From Paguma larvata (taxonomy: Eukaryota > Chordata > Mammalia > Carnivora > Viverridae), in assembly GCA_030068075.1 (NCBI GenBank), contig CM057826.1:51975116-52039115 (forward strand): a stretch of DNA of 64,000 bases, read 5' to 3'. Every line of letters starts with the position of its first letter. The stretch's first letter is position 1. Both the position numbers and the translations under genes were made by a program. Shown here piece after piece: positions 34,879-44,925 of this stretch. Below the pieces are notes generated by a model. The model worked only from the letters and a program-made list of their open reading frames with translations, was not told where the DNA came from and searched no databases.

Positions 34879-36064
34879 GACTGTTATTAAATTGTAAAAA
34901 GCAATTTGTATTATTGTGGCTGTATACTTGAAAATATTTTTATGAAAATAATATTTTAAGGTGGAAGTACAACAATAAAATATATGTAACTATAATCCCA
35001 ATTAATAAAATGTGTTCTATAGCGTAGCAAGATTGCAATATTATTTGACCTAAGAACCATGTTTGGTCTTGCTTTGAGTCAAGGATGTTAAATCGTGCAA
35101 TGGTTTGTTTTCTCTCTCAGTTTTTATGGAAACCCTATAGTGAGGTAAATAGTACAAACTGAATTCATCTGTTTTTATGTTTTTCTTGACAAAATTTATG
35201 TTTTCATCCCCAAAGCAGGAGCCTCAAATTTATTTTCTGATATTTAAATTCCCTAGTTAAGAGCAGAGACAAGATTTAAAATGTCTAATCTCTTAGGGTT
35301 TGTATTTTTATACAAGCAATTATGGTATGGTGGATTTATTACTTTTGTAGATTAAAATCAATGGGATTTTAGCAATTAATGACAAAATTGCATATAACGG
35401 TCTTAGGGTATTAATAGTCTTAGTAAGCCATCTGTAGCAGTTTTTAATTCTCAACATAATTGCATAGAGTAGTTTATGTTTTCTAAGGAAAAGTCTCTAA
35501 ACAAACTATGCCTTATTTTACTTCTATTTTAGGCTCATCCCTGGAATGAATGTGGTATCTGTGAGTTATTCCTCTTTGGAGATTTGGGAGTTTGCAGAAA
35601 TATAGAGATAATAAAATCATGATTTGAAAAACTGCAAGCTATTTAGAGGTGGCAGCTTTTTTTTCTAAGCCAGTATCAGTGTTTCTTTTGGATGTGGTGG
35701 GTAAGAGAGAAGGGAGAAACAACATTCTGCCTTTCTGTTTGGATGTGCAAGTTTGTCATTTGGACCTAAGAATGTCCAACCTGGAAATCAGTTGGGTGGA
35801 ATGGAATCCCTCAGTTGGCAGTTAGTTACATGACATGGATGGTCATTTCTCTTCTAACGTGGATATGTACCTGAGGAGGAGGCCCAGAGACCATTTTGTT
35901 TTCCTTAGTGTGAACTTCAGGTACAAGAATTGAGTTAATCTTACCCAGTTCATGACAGTCTCATCACTGCTTAATACCTTTTGTCTTCTTTTATGATTTT
36001 TCCCCCTTTATCTTCATTATTACCATCATTCCACTGTGTCTATAAGGAGCCATTTTATTGAATT
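34879..36064. other. 1.2 kb of unique sequence
   Basis: No element and no frame of interest. Confidence 0.4.
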
Positions 36065-36076
36065 TAGCATATGTTT

Positions 36077-36289
36077 AAAAAAATTTTTTTAAACATTTAT
36101 TTGTTTTTGAGACATAGAAACAGAGCATGAGCAGGAGAAGGGCAGAGAGAGAGACACGCAGAATCTGAAGCAAGCTCCAGGCTCTGAGCCGTCAGCACAG
36201 AGCCTGACGTGGGGCTCGAACTCACAGACCGTGAGATCATGACCTGAGACGAATCGGACGCTCAACCGACTGAGCCACCCAGGCGCCCC
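36077..36289 (-). mobile_element. CanSINE with 12-bp target duplication
   Basis: Antisense, close to the young consensus: 'aacatttatttgtttttgag', 'ggggctcgaactcacagac', 'cgactgagccacccaggcg' and end 'cccc'. Perfect duplication TAGCATATGTTT at 36,065-36,076 and 36,290-36,301. Long antisense frames here are SINE translation. Confidence 0.95.
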
Positions 36290-36309
36290 TAGCATATGTT
36301 TTATAAATC

Positions 36310-36671
36310 TTAAGTTCATATGTTGATTCAAAATATGTCCCTAACACACATACATCTATTTTGTGTGTGTGTGTGTTTTTAGTTGACATAGATGGTATTA
36401 TGCTATACAATGCATGCTTAATTTTTTCTTTCAATTTTTAAAAAATATTTTGTTATTAAAGTATATTATTTTTTTCCATCATACACATGTATTACATTTT
36501 GTTTATTCATTACTGATGGAAACCTTGGAGACCTCCATGGTTTGATATGAACAACAGTGCTTTAACAGTTATCTCTGTAGGTATTTCCTTGAGGACAATT
36601 TTTGGTGTCAGGATATATTTATACTTAATGTTCTTCCACAAAATGTTCAGGAAGCTTTTACCAATTAATAT
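36310..36671 (-). repeat. ancient L1-like sequence, 3' end side
   Basis: 'atgctatacaatgcatgc', 'tgtttattcattactgatgg' and 'gtgctttaacagttatctctg' have the character of an antisense L1 tail and lead into the clearer L1 at 36,913. A short (TG)n lies at 36,361-36,376. Family uncertain. Confidence 0.4.
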
Positions 36672-36683
36672 TATTCGATGTTT

Positions 36684-36900
36684 TTTTTTTTTTTAAAGTT
36701 TATTTATTTTTGAGAGACAGAGACAGACAAGAGTGTGAGCAAGGGAGAGTCAGAGAGCAAGAGAGACACAGAATCCGAAGCAGGCTCCAGGCTCCGAGCT
36801 GTCAGCACAGAGCCCAACACGGGGCTCGAACTCACAAACCGTGAGATCATGACCTGAGCTGAAGTCGGATGCTCAACTAACTGAGCCACCCAGGCGCCCC
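36684..36900 (-). mobile_element. CanSINE with 12-bp target duplication
   Basis: Antisense young-type copy with 'agtttatttatttttgagag', 'ctccgagctgtcagcacag' and 'gagccacccaggcgcccc'. Duplication tattcgatgttt (36,672-36,683) versus tattcaatgttt (36,901-36,912), one mismatch. Confidence 0.95.
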
Positions 36901-36912
36901 TATTCAATGTTT

Positions 36913-37242
36913 TAAATTTTGCCTTTCTAATGTAAAATGACATCTCATCCTTTTAATTTGCATTTTTCTGATTATTAATGATGTCAAACATATGCTTATT
37001 AGCCATTAAAGGTTTTTCTTTTTATAAATTGTCTATTCGTAGCCTTGCACATTTTACTTATAGATTTCTGGTTTGGGAGGATGATTTATAGGGATTCCCT
37101 GTCCATTATTATAATTAATCCTTTGACCGTCTTAATTATTGTGAATACCTTCCCTCAGTCATTCATGGTTTGTAAAATTCTTCATTGAACAGGAATATTT
37201 AATGAAATTTGCATTAAAATTATTTTTTCTTTTTATGGTATG
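36913..37242 (-). repeat. ancient L1M, ORF2 3' side
   Basis: 'tgtaaaatgacatctcatcc', 'tttaatttgcatttttctga' and 'gatgtcaaacatatgcttatt' are the antisense ORF2 landmarks. Continues past two SINEs at 37,726. Confidence 0.65.
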
Positions 37243-37257
37243 TAATTTTGACTATTT

Positions 37258-37477
37258 AAAAAAATTTTTAAATGTTTTATTTATTTTAGAGAGAGAGACA
37301 GAGAGACAGAGCACGAGCAGGGGAAGGACAGAGAGAGGGAGACAAAGAATCCAAAACAGCCTCCAGGCTCTGAGCTGTCAGCAAAGAGCCCAATGAAGAA
37401 CTTGAACCCACCAACAGTGAGATCATGACCTGAGTGGAAGTTGGATGCTTAACTGAACTGAGCCACCCAGGTGCTCC
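37258..37477 (-). mobile_element. CanSINE, first of two at the same target
   Basis: Antisense: 'tgttttatttattttagaga', 'cctccaggctctgagctgtc', 'gagccacccaggtgctcc'. Flanked by TAATTTTGACTATTT at 37,243-37,257 and 37,478-37,492. Confidence 0.95.
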
Positions 37478-37492
37478 TAATTTTGACTATTT

Positions 37493-37710
37493 CATTATTT
37501 TTTAAAGGTTATTTATTAGTGTTTATTTTTGAGAGAAAGAGAGAGTGAGTGATGGAGGAGCAGAGAGAGAGGGGGAGAGAGAATATCAAGCAAGCTCTGC
37601 ACTGTCAGCCAGGAGCCTGATGTGGGGCTCAAACTCACAAATCGTGAGATCATCACCTAGCCAAAACCAAGAGTCAGACGCTTAACTGACTGAGCCACTT
37701 AGGCGCCCCC
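37493..37710 (-). mobile_element. CanSINE, second at the same target, older subtype
   Basis: Antisense: 'tgtttatttttgagagaaag', 'agctctgcactgtcagcc', 'aaccaagagtcagacgc', 'gagccacttaggcgcccc'. Flanked by the same 15-mer TAATTTTGACTATTT at 37,478-37,492 and 37,711-37,725, so its left duplication is also the right duplication of the preceding SINE. Confidence 0.95.
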
Positions 37711-37725
37711 TAATTTTGACTATTT

Positions 37726-39110
37726 AAAAAAATTATTTCCTTCTCTACCCCTAAGGTCCAAAGATCTTCTCTTATATCTTTTTTCTTTAGCTTTAAATTT
37801 TTGTATTACTGTTTACTCCTGTTGAGGAACTGTCCCATACAATTTATCCTAGAATGCATTCCAAACCTGTTGATTTATGATGTTTATTACAAACCTCCTC
37901 TATTCTTTTCCACTTGCCTACTAGTCTGTTCTTGCACTCATTAATTACTGGCTGTCTGTCTATCTGTCTGATCTGTCAGTCATTTATCTTTTATCTCTTT
38001 GGCTTTATAGTATTTGCCAGAGTAAGTCCTCCATTTTTTTCTTATATTTCTACATTGTCCTACCTACTTATGATTGTGTTTTCACTATAAATTATAGAAA
38101 GTACCGATCAAATTGTTTTCCATTTTACTCATAATATTTTTTGGAATAACATGAAATTTGTGTAGAAGTCTGGGGGACAGTTGGTATATTTTAACTATTT
38201 GTTTCATACTTGCACTTCTATGACTTCCTACTCAGTTTTAAACATTGTTAATAGTTGTTATTTTTTCCTGCAAATGTTCTTTTACTTTAGGGTGATTCTT
38301 AGATGTTTTGATAGGTACTTTGTAAGGGGCGTCGCTAGTATCTTGTTTTATATTGTTGAGTTATTATTACAGACAAATCTAAGTATTTTCATGTTAATAT
38401 TTTATTTGCAATCCTTTCTCAACTCTTATTAATGGAAGTATTTTGTTGATTTTCTTGAGTTGGTTATGAAAGAGATAATATTGTTTGTAAAATTAAAAAT
38501 TTGATTTTCTTCTTTAAAATCCTCATATTTCTATTTCTTTTCTTTGGCTTGTGGCATTGGCCTATGGCTTTCTAATGGTTTATGGCTTCTAGTATAGGTT
38601 TAAGAGTGGCAGTGTTTCTGGTACTATAGGGAATAATGTTTAAACTTGTGCCTTTGATTATGTATTTGCTGTGGAATTTGGGCAGAATCTATCAAGCTAA
38701 GGCAGACCTCTTCTGTTTCTTGTTTCTAAGTTTTTATTTTTATTTTTTAAAATAATGATCCTATAAGCTATTAAGTTTTGTGTAATGGCTCTACTGAATC
38801 TTTTGAAAGGATCAGGTCTTCTTTTATGTGTGTTTTAGTCCATTAATGTGGTATATTATGGTGATTAGATGTTTTGATATTACAGTTGGTTACATTCCTG
38901 GGATAAACCCTGTTTGGTTATGATGTAGACATTTTAATATAGAGTTAGAGTAGTTTATATCTTATTTAGGATTTGGGGATCTATGTTTATTTTTTGAAAT
39001 GATCCTATAATGTCATTTCTTGTATCCACATTGGGTTTTAGGTTAATACTTAGCTTTGTAGTATAATCAGGGAGTTTACATTCTTTTTACACTTTCTAGA
39101 ATTTATTTTT
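37726..39110 (-). repeat. ancient L1M, ORF2 middle (reverse transcriptase) region
   Basis: Antisense ORF2: 'ggtactatagggaataatg', 'tccattaatgtggtatattatgg', 'acattcctgggataaacc' and 'tctatgtttattttttg' are recognisable reverse-transcriptase landmarks. The first 700 bases are poorly preserved. The antisense direction continues that of the 36,913 piece. Confidence 0.65.
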
Positions 39111-39139
39111 TTAAGTTTTTTTTTTACCTTTTTTAAAGT

Positions 39140-39209
39140 TTAATGTAAATTTAAATGCATAAGATACTACTCTTTCATTAAAATGTCTAATAGTAAAAAG
39201 TAATAGTAT
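39140..39209 (+). repeat. L1 ORF2 scrap, copy A of a 70-bp direct repeat
   Basis: Starts 'taatgtaaatttaaatgcat' and ends 'aatagtaaaaagtaatagtat'. Nearly identical to 40,029-40,100 (one 3-base gap and a few substitutions). Flanks on both sides differ from those of copy B. Confidence 0.85.
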
Positions 39210-39234
39210 TTATATATAAATGTATATATTTATA

Positions 39235-39436
39235 TATTTTTGAGAGATAGTGAGAGAGAGCAAGAGAGCACAAGCACAAGTGGGGAAGGGGCAGAGAGAG
39301 AGGGAGAGAGAGAATCCCTAGCAGGCGCTATACTGTCAGCAGAGAGCCCAATGCAGAGCTTGAGCTCATAAATTGAGAGATTAGGACCTGAGTTGAAATC
39401 AAGAGTCACTTAATTGACTGAGCCACCTAGGTGCCC
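39235..39436 (-). mobile_element. CanSINE, older subtype
   Basis: Antisense: 'atatttttgagagatagtg', 'tatactgtcagcagagagcc', 'gagccacctaggtgccc'. The tail side merges into a TA-rich tract (39,205-39,240). Confidence 0.9.
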
Positions 39437-39600
39437 TTTTTTTTTTTTTTAAGTAGGTTTTTAATTTTAATTCCCGTATAGTTAGCATACTGTTCTGTTA
39501 GTTTCAGCCACTGTGGAAAACAGTATGGAAGTTCTTCATAAAGTTAAAAAAAGAACCATTCTAAGATCCCGTAATCACACTACTGTATATTTACTTTCTG
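39437..39600 (-). mobile_element. short L1 insertion with inverted 5' part
   Basis: A 14-T run is followed by antisense carnivore L1 3' UTR ('tttttaattttaattcccg', 'tatagttagcatactgttctg') to about 39,505. The sequence then switches to sense-strand ORF2 3' sequence ('gccactgtggaaaacagtatgg', 'gttcttcataaagttaaaa'). Opposite orientations sharing one junction are typical of twin-primed L1 insertion. Confidence 0.7.
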
Positions 39601-39639
39601 GATTTTTTTTGAATCCCCAAAAAATATTTATTTTTTGTG

Positions 39640-40128
39640 TCTCAATAAACTTAATATGATTTATTTCATACTATGTTCTCTATAACAATAAAATAAAATT
39701 AAAAATGAATAGCAAACATTTTGTAACAATCTACAAATATTTGGAACATAAACAACACAATTCTGTATAATCATGAGTAGTAGAATAATTTTGAAGTAAA
39801 TTGAAATAATTGAAATGAAATGAAAATGACAACATACAAAATTTGCAATGATGATATTCAGTAAGATTCAACTAAAGTGTTGCTTAGTAGGATTTATATA
39901 TTTTAACATTTGAATTAGAAAAATAAAGCTTCAGAATCAATAAAATGAATGAAAACTTTGAACATATACTTCATAAATGAAAGTACAGAATAGTAAATAC
40001 ATAAAGATGTTTAACATTTGTCATCAGTTAATGTAAATTTAAATGCATAACATACTACTACTCTTTCATTAAAATGGCTAATAGTAAAAAGTGATAGTAT
40101 CAAGTGTTGACAAGAATTTAGAGTAGCT
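39640..40128 (+). repeat. ancient L1, two ORF2 segments joined by a deletion
   Basis: Sense ORF2: 'aataaaataaaattaaaaatg', 'ggaacataaacaacacaattc' and 'gaaaatgacaacatacaaaat' from the 5' half. Then from about 39,985 ORF2 3' sequence: 'aaagatgtttaacatttgtc', copy B of the 70-bp repeat at 40,029-40,100, and 'aagtgttgacaagaatttagag'. Opposite in direction to the surrounding L1M. Confidence 0.65.
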
Positions 40129-40143
40129 TGAACTCTTTTTTTT

Positions 40144-40351
40144 TAATTTTTAACGTTTATTTATTATTGAGAGATAGAGACAGAGCATGAGCATGGAGAA
40201 GCAGAAAGAGGGGGAGACACAGAATCCGAAGCAGGCTCCAGGCTCTGAGCTGTCAGCACACAGCTGGATGTGGGGCTTGAACTCACAAACTGTGAGATCA
40301 TGACCTGAGCCCAAGTTAGATGCTCAACCAGCTGAGCCACCCAGGCACCCC
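40144..40351 (-). mobile_element. CanSINE with 14-bp target duplication
   Basis: Antisense: 'aacgtttatttattattgag', 'ctgagctgtcagcacacagc', 'gagccacccaggcacccc'. Perfect duplication GAACTCTTTTTTTT at 40,130-40,143 and 40,353-40,366. Confidence 0.95.
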
Positions 40352-40374
40352 AGAACTCTTTTTTTTAAAATTTT

Positions 40375-40712
40375 AAACTTAATTTTTTAAAATTGAAATC
40401 CAAGTTAGTTTACATATAGTGTAATAATGGTTTCAGGAGTAGAATTTGATTCATCACTTACATAGTAACACCCAGTGCTCCCAACAAGTGCTCTCCTTAA
40501 TGCCCATCACCCATTTAGCCCATCCCCTGCACCTAACACCCCTCCAGCAACCCTCAGTTTGTTCTCTGTATTTAAGAGTCTCTTATGGTTTGCCTCCCTC
40601 TCTGTTTTATTCTTATTTTTCCTTTCCTTCCCCTATGTTCATGTGCTTTGTTTCTTAAATTCTACATATGAGTGAAATCATATGATATTTATCTTTCACT
40701 GACTGACTGATC
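40375..40712 (-). mobile_element. carnivore L1 3' UTR fragment (5'-truncated L1)
   Basis: Antisense 3' end of the same L1 group as the full-length element: 'ttacatatagtgtaataatgg', 'caggagtagaatttgattc', 'acacccagtgctcccaac', 'ttctacatatgagtgaaatc', then 'ctgactgactga'. Short open frames at 40,446-40,675 are its translation. Confidence 0.88.
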
Positions 40713-41202
40713 TTTGCTTAGGAATTTCTTGAATATGATCATCCTTGCTTTCAAAGCATCTGATAATGGTTACTGTTAATTAGCAGGGAACCCATTGACA
40801 CTTTTCTATCTGTTACAGTGTTGTGCTGAAAATATTTAACAACAGGCTGGGGCAGGGGAGCGAGGAGCTTACTGATTTAAGTGTTTGCCAATTTCAGTGG
40901 TGTAAATATTGCCACCATGTTTGATTTAAAGCTACCAATATGAAGTCTTCAAATTTGAAGTTGTGAAGAAATATGCATAATCAGCTCCTGTGAACTGGCA
41001 CAGGCTGGTTCCAGCATACCACTAGTCTGTCACCACATCTGACTATGACAACCTTCAGAGAGTAATGGCAGCTGCTTCATTTCTGCCTTCCAAATCTTTT
41101 ACACATTTCTCTTTTGGCCAGCTTTAACTCAACTATTCAAGGAAGAGGATTCTGGGAATCTTATTTCTAGCTTAACATGTCATTTTTAGCTTAACTTAAA
41201 AT
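40713..41202. other. unclassified sequence, possibly an old DNA transposon
   Basis: A balanced-composition block, 40,810-41,040, contains 'aatatttaacaacaggctgg' and 'ggcacaggctggttccagc', which look like parts of a dispersed element that I could not name. The rest is unique. Confidence 0.3.
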
Positions 41203-41212
41203 AAACTGCCAT

Positions 41213-41321
41213 GGGGCGCCTGGCTGTCTCCGACAGTAGAACATGCAACTCTTGATCTCAGGGTCATGAATCCAAGTCTCACGTTGGGCATGGAGCCTAC
41301 TTTAAAAAAAACAAAAACAAG
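41213..41321 (+). mobile_element. short CanSINE without CT-rich tail
   Basis: Head 'ggggcgcctggctgtctc', then 'aacatgcaactcttgatctc', 'acgttgggcatggagcctac' and directly an A-rich tail. This is the short older carnivore subtype, about 110 bp. Flanks share 'ctgccat' (41,206-41,212 and 41,328-41,334), probably the target duplication. Confidence 0.88.
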
Positions 41322-41478
41322 AAAACCCTGCCATAATTACCACTTTGTAGTTATTTGATGGCTATCGGCCTGTTCAACTTCACTATTTTGACTTTTTTGT
41401 ATTTCCCAAAGCATACTCTTTTTATCTAGGTTTCATTTTTTTTGCCCTGTAGTTTTCCATAGCATTTAAACATTTTTA

Positions 41479-41672
41479 AAAATCATTTTTTTTTAATATT
41501 AGAGAGAGAGAGAATGAGCATGGGTGGGGCAGAGAGCAAGGAGGACAGAGGATCCAAAGTAGCCTCTGAGCTGACAGCAGTGAGCCCAGTGTGGGGCTTG
41601 AACTCAAAAGTTGTGAGATCATGACCTGAGTCGAAGTCGGATGGTCAGTTGACTGAGCTGCCCAGGTGCCCC
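41479..41672 (-). mobile_element. CanSINE with 12-bp target duplication
   Basis: Antisense: 'ttttttaatattagagagag', 'ggcttgaactcaaaagttg', 'gagctgcccaggtgcccc'. Perfect duplication TAAACATTTTTA at 41,467-41,478 and 41,673-41,684. Confidence 0.95.
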
Positions 41673-41705
41673 TAAACATTTTTATTTTATTTAATTTTAA
41701 TTTTT

Positions 41706-41756
41706 TTTTTATATATAGAGAGTGTGCATGCAAGCAGTGGAGGGACAGAAGGGGGG

Positions 41757-41796
<40 letters not shown>

Positions 41797-41920
41797 ATCT
41801 TAAGTAGGCTCCATGCTCAGCACAGAGCCTGATGTGGGGCTTGATCCCACGACTGTGAGATCCTGACCTGAGTCAGAATCAAGAGTCAGAAGTTAACTGA
41901 CTGAGCCACCCATATGGCCC
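41706..41920 (-). mobile_element. CanSINE with expanded (GA)n
   Basis: Antisense: 'atatatagagagtgtgcatg', a pure (GA)15 at 41,761-41,790, 'aggctccatgctcagcacag', 'gagccacccatatggccc' at the head. Inserted 34 bases from the previous SINE. Target duplication not resolved. Confidence 0.92.
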
Positions 41921-41939
41921 AGTACTTAAAAAAATTGAA

Positions 41940-43016
41940 ATAGTGTAATATTGTAACAATTTACCCACTTTAATTCTGATCTGTACATTTTTAATTCATT
42001 TTCTTGTCTTTCCAGAGTTTTGTTAACTTACTAGCTTTTCATTTTACCAGTTATCTCTGTTTAATTGATTTCTATCCTTATCTTTATTATGTTTTTCCTT
42101 CCTTTCTTCTTTCTTACATAACTTTTCTCTTGTTTTGGGCTTTTACTTTTTTAACCTGTTTATAATAGTCTTTTTTGTCTCTTATATTTTTTTTCCCTTG
42201 AGATGTGTATTATCTGATACAAATTTGTTTCCCTGATTTTATTTTGTTTTATAGTTACTTAGTGTAACCAATTTTATTCTTTTTGTTTCTTTTTATCAGA
42301 GTTCATTTGCATTTATTATGAATGTCAAGAGGTTGGACTTATTTCAGTGATTTTATTTATTTATTTGTTTCAGTAGTTTATTTCAGTTATTTCAGTTAAC
42401 AAATAAGTCTGTCTTTTTTCGAAAATTACAAGGACTACTTAAAGATACTCAACATATCCTGCCCACCCTCAATTAGTATTTTATTTATCAAATATTTTAT
42501 TTCTGTGTTGTTTCTCTAACTGCACAAGTAGATGATAGCATCATTGTCATTATTACTACCTCTTAGAGTAAATTTTTATCTGTAGTTACCCCCCCCCCCC
42601 GTCTTTTAACATTTCTTTTTGGAGTTTAGACTTTTCTTTAGCAGTTTTGTTGTGTTTCTCAAACCAAAGTACTATTGTTCTAAGGAATCCTAAATGTTTT
42701 CATTTAAATTTTTCACTCCTCTATTTTTCCCATCATTTCTGGAATGTCAAATTTGTGTTGGAATTTACACCTTATCTCCTCTCTTTAAACTTTCTTCTTA
42801 TTTTGTTTCTCTTTGTGTACTTCATTCTGAGTTAGTTCTTTGGTTCTATATTCAGTTCATTAACCACCTCTTCAGAGGTCTGTTTAACTGATCCAATATA
42901 TTTATAAAATTTTACTGTTAATTTCTCTCTCTGATACTTCTCTTTGATTCTTTTTTAAATGTCTTGATAGTCTCTTTTCCTCTGTGCCTCCAATTCCCTT
43001 TTTTCAGTTCCTTAAA
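41940..43016 (-). repeat. ancient L1M, ORF2 start and ORF1 region
   Basis: 'ataatagtcttttttgtctc' and 'gtattatctgatacaaatttg' match the antisense endonuclease region. 'gagttagttctttggttctat', 'cagttcattaaccacctcttc' and 'ctccaattcccttttttcag' match antisense ORF1-side sequence. The order continues the 36.9-39.1 kb antisense L1, so the two may be parts of one element. A C10 tract lies at 42,591-42,600. Confidence 0.6.
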
Positions 43017-43032
43017 CACATTAAGTATTCTT

Positions 43033-43241
43033 CTTTTAAAAAATGTTTATTCATTTTCAAGAGAGAGGCAGAGTGAGTCAGGGAGGGGCAGAGAAGGAGA
43101 GGGAGACACAGAATCCAAAGCAGGCTCCAGGCTCTGAGCTGTCAGCCCAGAGCCCAGTGTGGGGCTTGAACCCACAAACACTGAGATCATGACCTGAGCC
43201 AAAGTTAGATGCTTAACCAACTAAGCCACCTAGGCACCCCA
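43033..43241 (-). mobile_element. CanSINE with 16-bp target duplication
   Basis: Antisense: 'aatgtttattcattttcaag', 'ggcttgaacccacaaacac', 'aagccacctaggcacccc'. Duplication cacattaagtattctt (43,017-43,032) versus cacattaaatattctt (43,243-43,258), one mismatch. Confidence 0.95.
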
Positions 43242-43299
43242 GCACATTAAATATTCTTAATTTGTATTTTAGATCATATAATCCAGTCTTGACAGTCTT

Positions 43300-43475
43300 C
43301 AAGTGTATGTTCTCATTTAATCCTCACTATAATTATGTCAATCTATAACTCTCAATATTCCTATTTCTAGATAAGGAAAACTGGGGCTGGGAATACAAGT
43401 AATTTACCCATGTCACAAATTTAATTAGCGTTTAGACTGAGACTTTAATTCTGGTCTATTTGACCTCAGAAATGC
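43300..43475 (-). repeat. MIR SINE
   Basis: Antisense: 'gttctcatttaatcctcac', 'tctagataaggaaaactggg', 'aatttacccatgtcacaaat'. Confidence 0.6.
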
Positions 43476-43529
43476 CATTGATATGATCAAACTTGATTCT
43501 TCCCTTCGCTGTCTATTGAGCAACTAATA

Positions 43530-43650
43530 TATGTTCCATTAGATTGCATACTAGACTCCGAGTGCATTGAGGATGGTAATATTCAGTACTATATCCCAAA
43601 CATCTGTTGCAGAGCAGGAAAACACTGGACAAACTCAGATAATATTTGTA
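43530..43650 (+). repeat. L2 3' end fragment
   Basis: 'ctagactccgagtgcattgagg', 'agagcaggaaaacactgg' and 'ctcagataatatttgtag' follow the L2 3' terminus in sense. Confidence 0.5.
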
Positions 43651-43914
43651 GAATTACACAGTTATTGCCATAGGATCTCATTACTGCATCTCCTGCTAGT
43701 AAATTTATGTGATCAATTAATGCCTGCCTCAATAACCATGACGACCTCTACAGTAGGATGTGAAGGCTAGTTCCGTATGTAATTACACAGTACCTTTGTT
43801 GTCTTTGTTTATATTTAGTTCCATTCTAGCACTTTAGGTGGTAGTTTTGGGTTGTGGGTATCTTCCTGTACCTTTGCTTGTTTGCACTTTTGTCTCAATT
43901 CATTCACTAATGCT

Positions 43915-44130
43915 AGTCTCTTTTTTCCAGTCCATCCTGGGTAGCGTCAACATTCTTTCTGAAGTTGGCTCTTCTCATGACATTCCTTAACTCAGAAACT
44001 TTCAGTGTTCCCTCTCTGTTGCCATTAGTACATTATCTGAACTCTTCTCAGTGGCATTCACACCAGTCTTCAGTGTGGTCCCAACCTCGTTTTTCAGTCT
44101 CTTTCCCCTCTACCTTCCCACATGATAACA
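43915..44130 (+). repeat. L2 LINE fragment
   Basis: 'ccagtccatcctgggtagc', 'cattccttaactcagaaactttcag' and 'ctctttcccctctacc' resemble the L2 end-of-coding region. May resume at 44,440-44,640 after the MIR ('catttctgttcttttgttcac', 'aaatcttcccttatttc'). Confidence 0.45.
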
Positions 44131-44139
44131 AAAGCTATT

Positions 44140-44390
44140 AACAACAGTTAATGCATTTGTTATGTGCCTTGCCCCATCTTAAGAGCTTGACGTGTGTCAG
44201 ATCATTTAGTCTTTGAAACAAATCTAGGAATTTATACCATTATGCTTATTTTATAGAGGAGGACATGGAGGTTTAGAGGACTTAAATAATTTCCACAAGT
44301 TCATACAGCTAACAAGGGTTGAAGCTGTAGTTTGAATCCACACAGCCTCACTTCAGAGCTCATGCTGCAAATCACTCACTTTGCTTTGTA
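44140..44390 (-). repeat. MIR SINE, nearly complete
   Basis: Antisense: 'aacagttaatgcatttgtta', 'tcatttagtctttgaaaca', 'tatagaggaggacatggagg', 'ttcatacagctaacaaggg', 'tgaatccacacagcctcac'. Confidence 0.75.
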
Positions 44391-44754
44391 AATCAAGCAG
44401 ATTGCTTATCTGTACCCTATTCTGAAGCCAGAATTGATTGTTGTGTCCCAAACCTCCATTAAACTATTGCATTTCTGTTCTTTTGTTCACACTGTTTCTT
44501 CTGCAGTGTTTCTTGAGTCACATGTCAGAGTCTGCCATGGGCCCAACTTAAATTTCATTTCTTGCAAATCTTCCCTTATTTCTCGACGTCTAATGTGCTA
44601 CATCTCCCTTCCTAATAGTGCGGTCACAGACATATTTATACCAGTGGTCTTTATCTGTGACATCATCTACCCTCCAAAAACTGATCCCTGAACCAGGGAG
44701 AAAGAGAGATGATGTCTTTATTTCTTCTGCAGGAACTTGCATGGGGATTTGGAT

Positions 44755-44925
44755 CAGCAGAAGTGTAGATGCTGTTTCTGCCACTTTGTAGGTGTGCGAC
44801 TTGAGCAACCTGCTTAATGCTCTGTGTGGTGTCAGTTTCCTCTCTTGTAAAATGAAGACCACAACCGAATGGGAGAAATAAGATAATGCATGTAAAGCTG
44901 CTGGCACCTTAGTGGTGTTCATCAT
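44755..44925 (+). repeat. MIR SINE
   Basis: Sense: 'ttctgccactttgtaggtg', 'cgacttgagcaacctgc', 'cagtttcctctcttgtaaaatg', 'gcatgtaaagctgctggcac'. The 111-codon antisense frame 44,925-44,590 is a translation of repeat sequence. Confidence 0.7.

Noticed and set aside
6736..36943. A recurring peptide (words such as VAQLV, SAQVMISR, GSVLTA, SLEPASDS) in many frames: 6736, 8476, 9343, 24044, 34620, 36089, 36704, 41476
   Set aside because: It looks like a conserved small-protein family but is the translation of one CanSINE frame. Each copy coincides with a SINE, and the tRNA-like head explains the sequence.
37243..37725. CRISPR-like spacing of three identical 15-bp repeats
   Set aside because: The 'spacers' are complete CanSINEs over 200 bp long in a mammalian genome. 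The repeats are target-site duplications.
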